Below, piece after piece: positions 49,101-58,175 of a stretch of DNA of 64,000 nucleotides (positions within the stretch are counted from its first letter, which is position 1; every line of letters begins with the position of its first letter). Source of the DNA: Candidatus Odyssella thessalonicensis L13 (GTDB lineage: Bacteria > Pseudomonadota > Alphaproteobacteria > Paracaedibacterales > Paracaedibacteraceae); contig NZ_AEWF01000005.1 of assembly GCF_000190415.1 (NCBI RefSeq), forward strand, positions 123,903 to 187,902, read 5' to 3'. The notes under the pieces were generated by a model. It ran no database searches and was not told where the DNA came from. It saw nothing but the letters and a program-made list of their open reading frames with translations. Both the position numbers and the translations under genes were made by a program.

Positions 49101-52100
49101 CGATTTTGCGGGCATCATTCAAGGTGCTGGCGGATCCTTAACCAAGACTGGTACAGGCACAGCCACCTTGTCGGGCGCCAATACCTTTACAGGTGGGGTG
49201 GCCATTGAGCAGGGTACCCTTGTCATCAAGAATGCTAGCGCCTTGGGAAGCGGAGCCGTCACTCTTGGCACAGCAAGTAGCGCTGGGACCTTAAAGCTTG
49301 GCGGTGCTTATAGTCTTGCTAACTCGATTGCATTATCAACGGCCCAGACCAGCACTATTGATTTAAATAATTTTAACACAACCTTAAGTGGGATTATTTC
49401 TGCGGGCGGAGCTACGCTAACATTGGCCAATAGTGGGGCGGTAGCCAAGACCTTAACCCTATCCGGTGTTAATACTTATTCAGGCACCACCTCGATTGGT
49501 GCGTTAGTGACCGTGGCCTTAAGTGGTAACGGCAGCTTGGGCAGTTCTAACTTAAGCTTTGCGGCTGCTAGTTCTGTTCTAGATATTAGCGGCATTACTC
49601 CTGCTTCTTTCACGATAGCTGATTTGAACAGTCCTCAGGGTAAAGTTGAGCTGGGAAATAAAAACCTAACCTTAGGCTCGGCCACAACTACCGCTGATTT
49701 CGGGGGCGTTATCCAAGGATCAGGCGGCTCTTTAACCAAGGTTGGCAGTGGCAAGGCGACGTTATCCGGCGCTAATACTTATACCGGTGGCACCACTATT
49801 AGTGCTGGAACCTTAGCCATAAGTCATTATCAAGCATTAGGCACGGGTAACGTTTCCTTAGCGTCAGGAAGTACGCTGGCACTGGGAAACACTATTACGG
49901 CGGCTAATCCGGTCGCAAATAATGTCATCTTGACCGGCAATGCTACCCTCCATAATGGCGGCTATACCGGCTATTTTAGTAATCCGATTACGAGCGCCTA
50001 TACAGTAACTTTCCAAGGCACTGGGACCACTGTTATTAGCGGCGCAAATACGCCGTCCTCGACGACAATTGCGGCGGGCACCTTGGCTCTGAATACCGGA
50101 GCGAGTCTTGCCAACAGTATCAGTATTGCTAATGGCGCGACCTATGATATCAGTAATGGAGCGGCTAATCCTTCCTTGAGCAGCATTACCGCTGTTGCGG
50201 GGAGCAGCATTAAGTTAGGCAATCAAAATTTATCTCTCAGCTCTGGCACTATCGCTGGCAATCTTCTGGATGGCGGCTTGAGCACTTTAACGGGAGCTAG
50301 TGTTACTAAGACCGGCGCGGGGACATTAACCTTATCGGGCACCAACACTTATAGTGGAGGTACAGCGATCCAACAAGGTACTGTCATTATTGGTAATGCT
50401 AGCGCCTTGGGCAGTGGGGCTGTCACCTTAGGCACAGTAAGTAATGCCGCAACCCTCCAATTTAGTGGCGCTTACACGGTGGCTAATGCAATCAGTCTAT
50501 CCACAGCGCAGACCAGTACGATTGATTTAAATAATTTCAACGCAACTTTAAGTGGGATCATTTCTGGGGGCGGCGCCACACTCGCATTAGTCAACAGTGG
50601 TGGGGCGCCACGGACGCTCTCCTTATCAGGCGCCAATACCTATTCGGGCACCACCTCGATTGGCGCATTAGTGACTGCGGCTCTAAGTGGCAATGGGAGT
50701 TTAGGCAGTTCTAACTTAAGTTTTGCCGCGTCGAGCTCCATCTTCGATATTAGTGGTATTACGCCTGCTTCTTTAACAGTGGGTGACTTAAATAGTGCTC
50801 AAGGACAAATCAATTTAGGGAGTAAGGACTTAAAGTTTGGCAGCAGTACTACCACCGCTGATTTTGGTGGCACTATTCAAGGGGCTGGCGGATCTTTAAC
50901 TAAGACCGGTACGGGTACGGCGACCTTGTCAGGAGCCAATACTTTTACGGGGGGCCTTAGCATTGATCAGGGTACCCTTGTCATTAAGAATGCAACCGCC
51001 TTGGGAAGCGGAGCTGTAACTCTTGGCACAGCCAGTAGTGCGGGGACATTAAGCCTTGGCGGGGCGTATAGTCTTACTAACCCAATTGCGTTATCGACAG
51101 CCCAGACCAGTACCCTTGATCTGAGCGGCTACGATGGAACTTTGAGTGGGATTCTCTCTGCCGGCGGCGATACCTTGTCTGTCATCAATGGTGGTGCGAG
51201 TGCCAAGACCTTAACCGTGTCTGGCGTTAATACTTATGCTGGGACCACCGGCGGTGGTACGACGCTTACCAATGGGACAGTCCGTATTACGCATCAGCAA
51301 GGGGTAGGGACGGGGGCCATTATCTTTGCTGGGATAGGGACAACACTCGAAATTGGTTCAGCTTTGAGTGGAGCGATTGCCAATGCTATTACTGTTAATG
51401 CCAACAGTAACTTGGATACTCAAGGATATGATGTAACTTTAAGCGGTACAATTACTGGAACGTCGACCTTAAGAAAGCTTGGCAGTGGTGTCTTAACTCT
51501 GGCCAGTGCTAACGCTTTTAATGGCATTATTCTTGACGATGATACGGTGGCGCTGGGGGACAACCAAGGCTTAGGAGCTGGAGCATTTTCTTTCAATAAT
51601 AGCGGTACTAAATTGATCATTGCCGCCAACTTAACCAATGTTGCCAATCCCATCGCTTTGACCGCCAGTGGCATTATTGATACGAATGGCAACACTGCGA
51701 CGTTAACAGGAAGCCTGACCGGTACCGGAGATTTGACGAAAGATGGAACGGGAACGTTGCAGATCACCACGGTCAATCCGGGTTACTCGGGCGACGTAGT
51801 AGCCAACGCAGGTGAGTTGAAAGTGAACGGATCCCTGCCTAACTCTAATGTTACTGTGGCCAATGTGGCGCGTTTCACTGGGAACGCCACGGTTAATAAT
51901 CTTATAAATACCGGAATCATTAAGCCTGGCAACTCCATTGGTACTGTTCAGGTTTTAGCAAACTTTGATAATACTAATGGAACTTATAACTGTGAAATTA
52001 ATGATGCCAGCCAGTCCGATTTGATCCAAGTGACAGGAACTACAACTCTAGGAGGAACGCTCAACATCCTGCCTCAAGCTGGCACCTACACAACGCCTAA

Positions 52101-52815
52101 GACTTATACCATTTTGACAGCGGGCAACCCTATTGTTACCCAATTTAATACAGTCACTTCCTCCTCTGCTATGCTCAAATATACGCTCAATTATATGGCC
52201 AATAGTGTGCAATTAACGGCTGTCCAGTCCTTTACACTCAACCAAGTGGTAACAGAGGGCAATGCTGGAGGGGTGGCCGATTATATTATCCGCCATAATC
52301 CCCCCCCTGGCTCCCAGCTGGGTCAGCTTCTGGATGTTTTGGCTACTCTACCCCTCAATGAATTATACGAAGCCTTAAATCAGCTGCAGCCATCTGCCAA
52401 TGTCTTGATTGGGGGAACGATGGGCAAGTCTGAACTCAGTCAAGCTGACGAGCTCTTCTCTTCCTTTACCACGGAAGAGACCTTAAAGCGCCTGCGCAAC
52501 ACTAAGAAGAAAAACACTGCCTCTAAGCAGATCTCTCAGATGGTCTCGCGCTTAGCAATGCCGATGAGCCAAAGCTTGAATAGCTTATATGTCAGCAAAG
52601 GCTCGCCTAATTATGCCAGTCAGTATAATCTTCTGCCCCACGGCCAAGAGGCACCGCAAAATATGAGTGTGTCTTATGGAAACACGATACAGGCCGGCCT
52701 TGGTATTGCGGCCGCCTTAACTGAGGACCTGTCCTTAAGCCTGAACTATAATAATGAATGGTCTTCTTCTGAACGCTTAAATCGCTTACTCCTAGAGCTC
52801 AATTATCGGTTTTAA
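46180..52815 (+). CDS. Giant autotransporter-like repeat adhesin with shortened C-terminal domain
   Basis: The 2211-residue protein starts with a signal peptide (about 1-26). Then come a parallel-beta-type start (TYNVTVATDTPASP, GFDLRGAILTANAS), an extremely Gly-rich block (about 167-417), and a long array of autotransporter-associated beta repeats (LTLSGTNTYSGGT type, about 500-1900). A 586-residue unit is duplicated in tandem (DNA period 1758 bp, from about 48046 and 49804), and each copy has a sub-repeat spaced about 595 bp. The final 190 residues have the pre-barrel LPLNELYEALNQLQPSA and end in LLLELNYRF, a proper barrel-like final strand. A normal barrel needs about 270 residues and only about 120-150 remain, so the translocator looks shortened. 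The DNA is richer in G+C than its neighbours. Confidence 0.88.
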   Translation: MQTLKLKKILATTLTLSTYFSIVKATQTYNVTVATDTPASPTIGTAGSAGSGFDLRGAILTANASNNTNIIINFNFGSAQTITLGNHLPMISNYDGTSSSAAPINKTWTFNGNNRVTINGASLYRGFFLSPVPTSAAQNDLPSSGYTQQLNVTFNDMIIQNVLAKGGDGQGGGMGAGGAGFANSYTNLTVNNVVFTNCKAQGGNGGSNGTLSCRGGGGLVSAGGNAGGSGGGGLGGKGGDTTNNGTGGGGGGIGNAGSAANASVGGGGGGFGGNGIGQILGTAFTGATGSSNSGGGSGGGVSPSGGQGGLGGGGGGSSSSGAGSSGGFGGGGGGGYSSSGSGGFGSGGGGWSGGSGGGGNGGFGGGGGFGNGGFGGGAGYFNGPGFGGGDGSSATNYGGSLNLYNNLGGGGAGFGGALFLRNGGSLSIIGPAVFGQGTLNSVAVGSGGSDYPPIFGSKVAPLAIGQDIFVMGTSSSGTPVTLNTAAGDITFNGSIGDDNGNSSSLGAKLVVSGTNKVILKAASTYIGGTDVNAGTINISNNAALGTGTVKLAATTMLQAGANLSNISNAFSLAGNTTIDNQTYDMTLAGNITSTGAYSLTKINSGTLTLSGINSYSGGTIVNAGTLAISNYQALGTGNVSLASGTTLALTGNITSANPLANTIILTGNATIDNGSYTGYFSNPFTHAFTITFQGSGTTVISGANTPSSTTIAAGILALNTGASLANSISIANGATYDISNGASNPSLSSITAVAGSSINLGNQNLSLSSVTIAGNLLDGGLSTLTGASVTKTGSGTLTLSGTNTYSGGTAIQQGTVVIGNASALGSGAVTLGTLSNAATLQFSGAYTLANAITLSTVQTSTIDLNNFNATLSGIISGGGATLALVNSGASAKTLTLSGVNTYTGTTSIGALVTAALSGSGSLGSSNLSFAASSSIFDISGITPASLTVGDLNSAQGQINLGSKNLKFGSSTTTADFAGIIQGAGGSLTKTGTGTATLSGANTFTGGVAIEQGTLVIKNASALGSGAVTLGTASSAGTLKLGGAYSLANSIALSTAQTSTIDLNNFNTTLSGIISAGGATLTLANSGAVAKTLTLSGVNTYSGTTSIGALVTVALSGNGSLGSSNLSFAAASSVLDISGITPASFTIADLNSPQGKVELGNKNLTLGSATTTADFGGVIQGSGGSLTKVGSGKATLSGANTYTGGTTISAGTLAISHYQALGTGNVSLASGSTLALGNTITAANPVANNVILTGNATLHNGGYTGYFSNPITSAYTVTFQGTGTTVISGANTPSSTTIAAGTLALNTGASLANSISIANGATYDISNGAANPSLSSITAVAGSSIKLGNQNLSLSSGTIAGNLLDGGLSTLTGASVTKTGAGTLTLSGTNTYSGGTAIQQGTVIIGNASALGSGAVTLGTVSNAATLQFSGAYTVANAISLSTAQTSTIDLNNFNATLSGIISGGGATLALVNSGGAPRTLSLSGANTYSGTTSIGALVTAALSGNGSLGSSNLSFAASSSIFDISGITPASLTVGDLNSAQGQINLGSKDLKFGSSTTTADFGGTIQGAGGSLTKTGTGTATLSGANTFTGGLSIDQGTLVIKNATALGSGAVTLGTASSAGTLSLGGAYSLTNPIALSTAQTSTLDLSGYDGTLSGILSAGGDTLSVINGGASAKTLTVSGVNTYAGTTGGGTTLTNGTVRITHQQGVGTGAIIFAGIGTTLEIGSALSGAIANAITVNANSNLDTQGYDVTLSGTITGTSTLRKLGSGVLTLASANAFNGIILDDDTVALGDNQGLGAGAFSFNNSGTKLIIAANLTNVANPIALTASGIIDTNGNTATLTGSLTGTGDLTKDGTGTLQITTVNPGYSGDVVANAGELKVNGSLPNSNVTVANVARFTGNATVNNLINTGIIKPGNSIGTVQVLANFDNTNGTYNCEINDASQSDLIQVTGTTTLGGTLNILPQAGTYTTPKTYTILTAGNPIVTQFNTVTSSSAMLKYTLNYMANSVQLTAVQSFTLNQVVTEGNAGGVADYIIRHNPPPGSQLGQLLDVLATLPLNELYEALNQLQPSANVLIGGTMGKSELSQADELFSSFTTEETLKRLRNTKKKNTASKQISQMVSRLAMPMSQSLNSLYVSKGSPNYASQYNLLPHGQEAPQNMSVSYGNTIQAGLGIAAALTEDLSLSLNYNNEWSSSERLNRLLLELNYRF

Positions 52816-53296
52816 GAGTTAAATTAAACCGAGCATATAAAAGGATACACTTTTTATTGAAACCCGCACGTGGTTAATAATTTTATATCTTGCCCTCCTA
52901 CTCGAGCTACTCATATTTATTGCTCTGATTTTATCGTTATATAGGAAGAAATAGGAAGATACTTGTTCAGATCTTAGAGGATGCAGATGATCTTTACTCT
53001 TCACAATTATTAAGGAGAGCCGTGCGTATTAACTTTAATCTATCTTAAAAAGGAAGGCCTTTAAACCTTTATGGAATTAGAGAATAGGATTGAGTATAAA
53101 ACTGGATTTTCTTATCTTCTGAAAGTTCTTCTACTTAGGGAATCGAAAATAGAACTAAGTTAAAAAATAGATCCTTTAAGCATAGTGCACCCTTATAAAG
53201 ATGCAATTTACAAGTAGCTTTTAATAAACGATCCTACCACTAAATATTACTTGCTTTTGTTTGCCTAAAGGGTGAACATTCTCCATTCAGCTGAAA
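52816..53296. other. Intergenic, no gene seen
   Basis: AT-rich DNA after the adhesin. Similarity to the upstream region of the 60306 gene begins near 53270. Confidence 0.4.
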
Positions 53297-53347
53297 AGCT
53301 ATCCACAATTCAGGGGATAATTCAATTATATATTAAGAGCTTGTTAA
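53297..53347 (+). promoter_or_regulatory. Conserved regulator promoter: palindrome plus TTAA-N7-TTAA (module 2)
   Basis: AGCTATCC...GGATAATT (53297-53322) is an imperfect palindrome containing CTATCCACA, one base from the DnaA box TTATCCACA. It is followed by TTAA-GAGCTTG-TTAA (53333-53347), the CtrA-site pattern. The whole stretch to ATG 53490 is strongly similar to that before the 60306 gene. Confidence 0.7.
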
Positions 53348-53489
53348 CTTATGATCGGCAAAAAAACAGTCTTGTTCAACCCTTTGCTTATTTTTTAAGC
53401 TTATCCTGTTTTAAAGATGCGAAATATATTTACTATTAACTATTTTGTGGCAAACTAAGCGCGAAAAGATAAATCACAAGGATAACCAA

Positions 53490-54485
53490 ATGAATTCATT
53501 ACTCTGCTGTTATTTTCCTACTAAAGTCGTTTTCATCGATGATAATCCTCTTTTTTTACAACCTTTGATACAGATTCTTGATCATAAGATTGCTAGCTAT
53601 GATTTTTTCGATAATCCGTACAAAGCTTTAGAATTTATAAATAGAGGGAAAGGTATAGATTTTTTACCTTCCGCATTCCCAGACCGTAAACAAAGAAACG
53701 AGGAAATATATCTCTCCATCTTTAACCCTGAGCGCTATGAAGAAGTATCAACAGTTATTGTTGACTATGATATGCCGGGTATGAAGGGATTAGAGTTTTG
53801 TGAAAAATTAGAAAATCCTTACATTCGTAAGGTTCTGAATACCGGAGTTGCTGATGAGAGGTTAGCAATTGAAGCTTTTAATAAAGGGCTCATTGATGGA
53901 TATATCCGCAAGCAAGACCCGAATCAGGCTTCAACATTTAGAGATTTTATTATTAAGAGCCAACTGAAATATTTTAAGGCTCTCACAGATGTTTCGCTCG
54001 AAATTCTAATCAAGAAAGATATTATTTATGATGATCATAGGGACTCTCCGCTTTATGATTCTGCTTTTATAAAGTATTTTAATGAGTTGATAGAGAAAAA
54101 TAATATCTCTGAGTATTACTTTAATCAAAGTATGGGTGGATTTGTGTTTCTGACAGCTCAAGGTAAAGTCAGCGCCCTCTATTCCCTAAGTAACGAAATC
54201 TTTGATGATGTACAATCAGGATACATTGTGACACTTGAGCAGGAAATCTCTAAAAATAAAAGGATCTCTTCTCTGATTAAAGACTTAGAAGAAAATCGCA
54301 AAACCCTCTGCTTTCCCTTCCATGGAAATAACCAGCATCCAGATGCTAATAATTGGGAAGAGTATGCTTACCCTATTCATGTTGTGCAGGGGAAAAATAC
54401 TTATTACCTCGCTTATGTATCGGAAGTTGACTATATCAACTCTTCAGAGGTCTCTTCTTTCGAGAAGTATCAGCAAGAAATATAG
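53490..54485 (+). CDS. LqsR-like response regulator (module 2)
   Basis: The 331-residue protein starts MNSLLCCYFPTKVVFIDDN at ATG 53490, with AAGGATAACC as ribosome site. The receiver (about 10-150) has the acidic pair at 17-18, phospho-Asp92 in VIVDYDMPGMKG, Thr in LNTGVADE and Lys in YIRKQDP. About 40 extra residues lie between beta-2 and beta-3, which pushes the Asp far down the chain. The C-terminal 170 residues form an output domain I cannot assign; conserved points are YYFNQSMGGFVFLTAQGKVS, TLCFPFHGN and YYLAYVSEVDY. No helix-turn-helix is visible. Its convergent kinase is a pseudogene, so it may work with the module 1 kinase. Confidence 0.88.
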   Translation: MNSLLCCYFPTKVVFIDDNPLFLQPLIQILDHKIASYDFFDNPYKALEFINRGKGIDFLPSAFPDRKQRNEEIYLSIFNPERYEEVSTVIVDYDMPGMKGLEFCEKLENPYIRKVLNTGVADERLAIEAFNKGLIDGYIRKQDPNQASTFRDFIIKSQLKYFKALTDVSLEILIKKDIIYDDHRDSPLYDSAFIKYFNELIEKNNISEYYFNQSMGGFVFLTAQGKVSALYSLSNEIFDDVQSGYIVTLEQEISKNKRISSLIKDLEENRKTLCFPFHGNNQHPDANNWEEYAYPIHVVQGKNTYYLAYVSEVDYINSSEVSSFEKYQQEI

Positions 54486-54489
54486 TGGT

Positions 54490-55305
54490 ACAGAGGTGGT
54501 CAGTCATCTCAGCAGCTAAGCTATTTTCTTGCTCTGGGAGTGAGGCAGCATTGAATGCCGATACTAAGCAGTCGGATATAAGGCACCTTTCAAGTTCAAT
54601 CTTATTGCGGACTTCTTGCAGATTAATTAAAAGTGTATAGATAATAGTCAATGCATTTCTAGCTAATCTCTCTAAATTTGATGCCGTGTGCTTAAGAGAC
54701 TGTAAAATAATCTCATTAATGTAATGAACATTAGAATCTTTCTGCTGTGGGATCTCTCGGCTACTTATAAGTGTAAGTAGATGCATTTTCAAACCTTCAG
54801 CCATATGATTAGCGCCGCCTACGCGAATTCGCGTCTTATGGACTATTGCTGCAGCTTGTACTCTAAAAGATTGTTGCTTTTCTTGCGCAATAGTAGCCAC
54901 TTTTATGGCTTTAACCACCCGTTTCTCTAATTCTTTGAGAGCCGTATATTCAATGATGTCCTAGAATTCCAACAATGTTTCTATCTTTATCATAGAGAAG
55001 CGATTCATTAGTTAACATAGTAAGTTGAGTCCCCTTTATGAGAGCAGGTATTTCAATAATTTCTTCAGAGGTTCCTGTTTTTACAATTCTTGGGCCCATT
55101 TCTCTTAAAGTATTTGCCACTTCTTTCCACGGCATCTGATAGTCAGTTTTGTCAATCATCTCTTCAGGGGATTTAAAACCAGCCATTTTAGTCAGCTTTT
55201 GTTTGCAACCTAGAGAGGTGCCATTTCTATCTTTCCAATAATAATACTCCCCCTACGTTTCAGTATATTATTCAGATAAACTTCTGAATTTTCATCCTTT
55301 GAAAA
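54490..55305 (-). pseudogene. PAS histidine kinase, inactivated (module 2)
   Basis: The remnant matches the kinase at 4233 piece by piece: KDENSEVYLNNILKR, then after a frameshift YWKDRNGTSLGCKQK and FKSPEEMIDKTDYQMPWKEV, and after another frameshift near 54950 VKAIKVATIAQEKQ. The H box is degraded to AIVHKTRIRVGG (HEMRTPL in the intact copy), and the ATPase domain is missing where the convergent regulator gene ends. The PAS and dimerisation parts remain recognisable, so the loss is fairly recent. Confidence 0.9.
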
Positions 55306-55687
55306 TACCTATTAGGAGGAGAAAGAAACAGATGAAAAATGACTGGGTTCTTGAGTTAAGACATGTATCCCTAAAAAGCTATTTTATCGTTCTATTTAAA
55401 GCAGCTCTGAAAAAGAGACATAAATATTCATAGAACTTGCGAACAGTCGCACTATTTTCTAAAGCTTGAGGATAACGGTAGAAAATATCGCAAGTATATT
55501 GTTGCCACTTAAGTCATTGAGATCAGATCTAACCTGTCACTTAATGTAGTAGCTAAAAGTTTGTGGTTAGCAGTCAAACGGAATAGGAGTAATAAGGGAC
55601 TCATACTGCGACTCATCTTTTAATTGATTGACCATTTCATGAGGGATGGTTAAGGTTGTGACCACTATAAATACTAGGAATAAACAG
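55306..55687. other. Intergenic with a short minus-strand remnant
   Basis: By analogy with the other two modules an enzyme gene should precede the dead kinase here. Only a short minus-strand reading (IPHEMVNQLKDESQYESLI then TPIPFDC, about 55575-55660) is seen, which I cannot identify. Confidence 0.3.
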
Positions 55688-56269
55688 ATGAAATATTGTT
55701 ATATGTCAGCATTATCACTGCTCCTTATGGGCTGCTCCCAGACACCCGTTATTACTGAGAATTATGATGAATTTAAAAAAGCAAAAGTCTGCAAATTAAA
55801 TCCTTACCTTATTCGAAATGAATGCCGTGTCTCCACCTCCCGCATTACTGAGATCACTCTTGAATCTCAACCTGATGGCACTATTAAGGCTATCTTAACT
55901 TCGCGTATCTTAAAGAATCTCTTTTTGAACTATGATAACTTTGATCACCGTTCAAAACTCAAATTTACTATGACTAACCCTGCTCAGAAAACAGAAGAAT
56001 TGATTTTTCAGGGGCAGGATGTCTCAATTACTCATGATTCTCAAAGAATTTATGGAGCCTATGGAATTGTCCTAGATATGCCCGTGGTTAATGCGCTTAT
56101 TACTTTCCGTTTAACAGCGGACCAGTTGCATAAAATAGCTAATTCTGAGAAAGTGGGATTCTATTTTGAGTCTGGCAACGATCCAATTATCGGTGAGTTT
56201 AATGAATCCCATAAAGAAGCATTCAAGCAATTTTTAAGTAAATGTGTCCATTGGAACCAAAGAAAATGA
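55688..56269 (+). CDS. Lipoprotein, unknown function (paralogue 1)
   Basis: From ATG 55688 the product has a lipoprotein signal (MKYCYMSALSLLLMGCSQT, Cys at about 16). The mature part is beta-rich, ending GFYFESGNDPIIGEFNESH and a final Cys. I start at 55688 because the signal follows directly; the frame reaches back to 55646. It overlaps the next gene by four bases (ATGA). The two proteins share their C-terminal pattern (DPII...C) and are probably diverged paralogues. Location: inner or outer membrane lipoprotein. Confidence 0.8.
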   Translation: MKYCYMSALSLLLMGCSQTPVITENYDEFKKAKVCKLNPYLIRNECRVSTSRITEITLESQPDGTIKAILTSRILKNLFLNYDNFDHRSKLKFTMTNPAQKTEELIFQGQDVSITHDSQRIYGAYGIVLDMPVVNALITFRLTADQLHKIANSEKVGFYFESGNDPIIGEFNESHKEAFKQFLSKCVHWNQRK

Positions 56270-56883
56270 TGACAAAATCTCTATCAGCCACTATATTCTC
56301 GTCAATCTTACTTCTGTCGGGATGTGCGAATCACTCTATTATTAAGTCTGCATCAGAAAGAGGCAAATCTGAATGTAAATTAGTCTTGGCTCAAGCAAAG
56401 TTAGTTACGCAGAACAGCCCTGTCTTTCGAGGGCTATTAGCGCAAGTGACAGGCAGAGTAGCTCAGTTGGGAATTAAGCGCTTAGATGACCACAATTTAA
56501 GATTTTGGATCGAATTTGTTCCTCTGAACCCTTTAGAAGATCCGCTCGAACATCCTGGAGTAATTTTAAAGCTTTATAAGAATGAAAAGATGATTCGAGA
56601 GGATAAACTTCCTGACGGTCAGCAACATAGAGTTTTTGAGGAAGTAAAAGGGCCATTTTCAGCTCAGGATATCTGGCCTAATGCTTCAAAAAGGATATAT
56701 TGGAGACAGCTGGAAGAGAAAGCTATCTCTTTTGCAATTTCTAGAGAACAATTTGAAGCGATTCTCAAGGCTGATGGGGCTGCTTTTGTTATTCAGACCC
56801 ATTATGATCCCATCATCGTTGCCATTAATAAGGCAAATTTTGAGCCTTTACTAGAATTTAAGCAACAATGCTTAGTTCAGTAA
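56266..56883 (+). CDS. Lipoprotein, unknown function (paralogue 2)
   Basis: The product starts MMTKSLSATIFSSILLLSGC with the lipobox LLSGC. The mature part includes RFWIEFVPLNPLEDPLEHPG and ends THYDPIIVAINKANFEPLLE with a late Cys, parallel to the upstream protein. The ATG overlaps the upstream stop, so they form a coupled pair. A hairpin terminator follows at 56920. Function not recognised. Confidence 0.8.
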   Translation: MMTKSLSATIFSSILLLSGCANHSIIKSASERGKSECKLVLAQAKLVTQNSPVFRGLLAQVTGRVAQLGIKRLDDHNLRFWIEFVPLNPLEDPLEHPGVILKLYKNEKMIREDKLPDGQQHRVFEEVKGPFSAQDIWPNASKRIYWRQLEEKAISFAISREQFEAILKADGAAFVIQTHYDPIIVAINKANFEPLLEFKQQCLVQ

Positions 56884-56919
56884 TAGGAGCATAACTAACT
56901 GATTAAAATATAAAATTAA

Positions 56920-56947
56920 AGGCTAAAGCATAAACTTTAGCCTATTT
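56920..56947 (+). terminator. Hairpin after the lipoprotein pair
   Basis: AGGCTAAAG-CATAAA-CTTTAGCCT, nine perfect pairs, followed by ATTTC. A plausible intrinsic terminator with a weak T tract. The rest of 56884-57314 shows no gene. Confidence 0.65.
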
Positions 56948-57314
56948 CTATGTAATTTATCCTTGATAACAAGTTACAGAATAAAACCCCTCTTTACCCG
57001 TCTCGATTTAAGCAGCAGTAACTCCTATTATTATGTAAGAAAGCATTTTGGGATTGCTCACTTTATCAGTTCTTACTCTGTGCTCTGTGTCTTTTTAGTT
57101 TTACCGGTTCCTAAAATCTGGATGCCTTTATATGTGAGCTCAATTTTATTACTCTTCTATAATTAGTAAATTTTTCATGTTAGAGCCTTGGAGTGGTGGC
57201 TTGCTTCATCATTTAAAGGGAACAAAAATTCTAGATTGTACTGATTTAAGGTAGACAAAGTAAGAAGATCTCTATTATGATTAATGTACGATAATCAAAA
57301 ATAATGGATAACAA

Positions 57315-57890
57315 ATGGCAAGAGGTGGCTCGAGAGCAGGAGCAGGCAGAAAGAAAAATTCAGGCCTATTTGGAGAAAAGACTGTAGCCCGAAGGATTCC
57401 TGAATCTCTAGCTTCTGCACTTGATAATTATCTTAGTACTCTCGCTTTAACGGCAAAAGGGCATGAGAATGTTCATTCTATCTTCATGCCTCCCATTGGT
57501 AACATGCAGTTACCTTTTTTCTCGAGTAAGGTTGCTGCAGGGCTACCTGATCGCGCTGATGATCATCAAGAAGCCTTAGATTTGCATAGTCACTTGATTC
57601 CTTCACCTGCTTCATCCTTTGTGGTCCAAGTAAGTGGGGACTCAATGATTGAAGCGGGTATCTGCAGTGACGATATTCTTATTGTGAATCGGGAAATAAC
57701 ACCTAAAGATGGTCATATAGTTATCGCCTCAGTGAATGGAGAGATCACTGTAAAACAATTACTTCTGAGAGATGAAAAAGTTGTTTTAATGCCTGCTAAT
57801 CCTCATTATGCTCCTTTGAATATTACACAATCCATGGATTTCCGCATTTGGGGAGTAGTCACTTCCGTTGTACATCACTTAACAAAGTAA
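57315..57890 (+). CDS. UmuD/LexA-like self-cleaving S24 peptidase
   Basis: The 191-residue protein has the S24 catalytic pair, Ser110 in VSGDSMIEAGI and Lys147 in GEITVKQLL, with a likely self-cleavage bond Ala75-Gly76 in VAAGLPDRAD. This is the make-up of UmuD. The N-terminal 50 residues (ARGGSRAGAGRKKNSG and FGEKTVARRIPESL) are longer than in E. coli UmuD, basic, and may bind DNA. No umuC follows; downstream to 58175 there is only a short open segment (YVFGEEMEVELIKIL). It may partner a UmuC elsewhere or act as a LexA-like repressor. Confidence 0.88.
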   Translation: MARGGSRAGAGRKKNSGLFGEKTVARRIPESLASALDNYLSTLALTAKGHENVHSIFMPPIGNMQLPFFSSKVAAGLPDRADDHQEALDLHSHLIPSPASSFVVQVSGDSMIEAGICSDDILIVNREITPKDGHIVIASVNGEITVKQLLLRDEKVVLMPANPHYAPLNITQSMDFRIWGVVTSVVHHLTK

Positions 57891-58175
57891 TACAAAATTC
57901 TACGTTCTAAGCTTATTTGCTAAATATGGCGTCTCAACCCTAGCTGTAAAAAGTTTAATGCTTAAGGGATAGGAGATATTGAGCTAAGGCAACTTATGTG
58001 TTCGGAGAAGAGATGGAGGTTGAATTGATCAAGATCCTCTCCAAACCTCATAAAGGCAAATATAAGCAATCAATAACCGAAGAAGCTGCATAGTCCCACC
58101 TAGACTACACAGCTATATTAAGCAAGTCCTATTGTTGAAGCGCTGGTACTTATACTTCGGGCCCTTAAGTCCTTG

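Noticed and set aside
46180..52815. CRISPR-like array in the adhesin repeats
   Set aside because: The repeats are coding, hundreds of bases long and without short uniform spacers.
56450..56480. tRNA-like string GAGTAGCTCAGTTGG
   Set aside because: It lies inside the second lipoprotein gene in a clean reading frame, and no acceptor or T arm can be folded around it.
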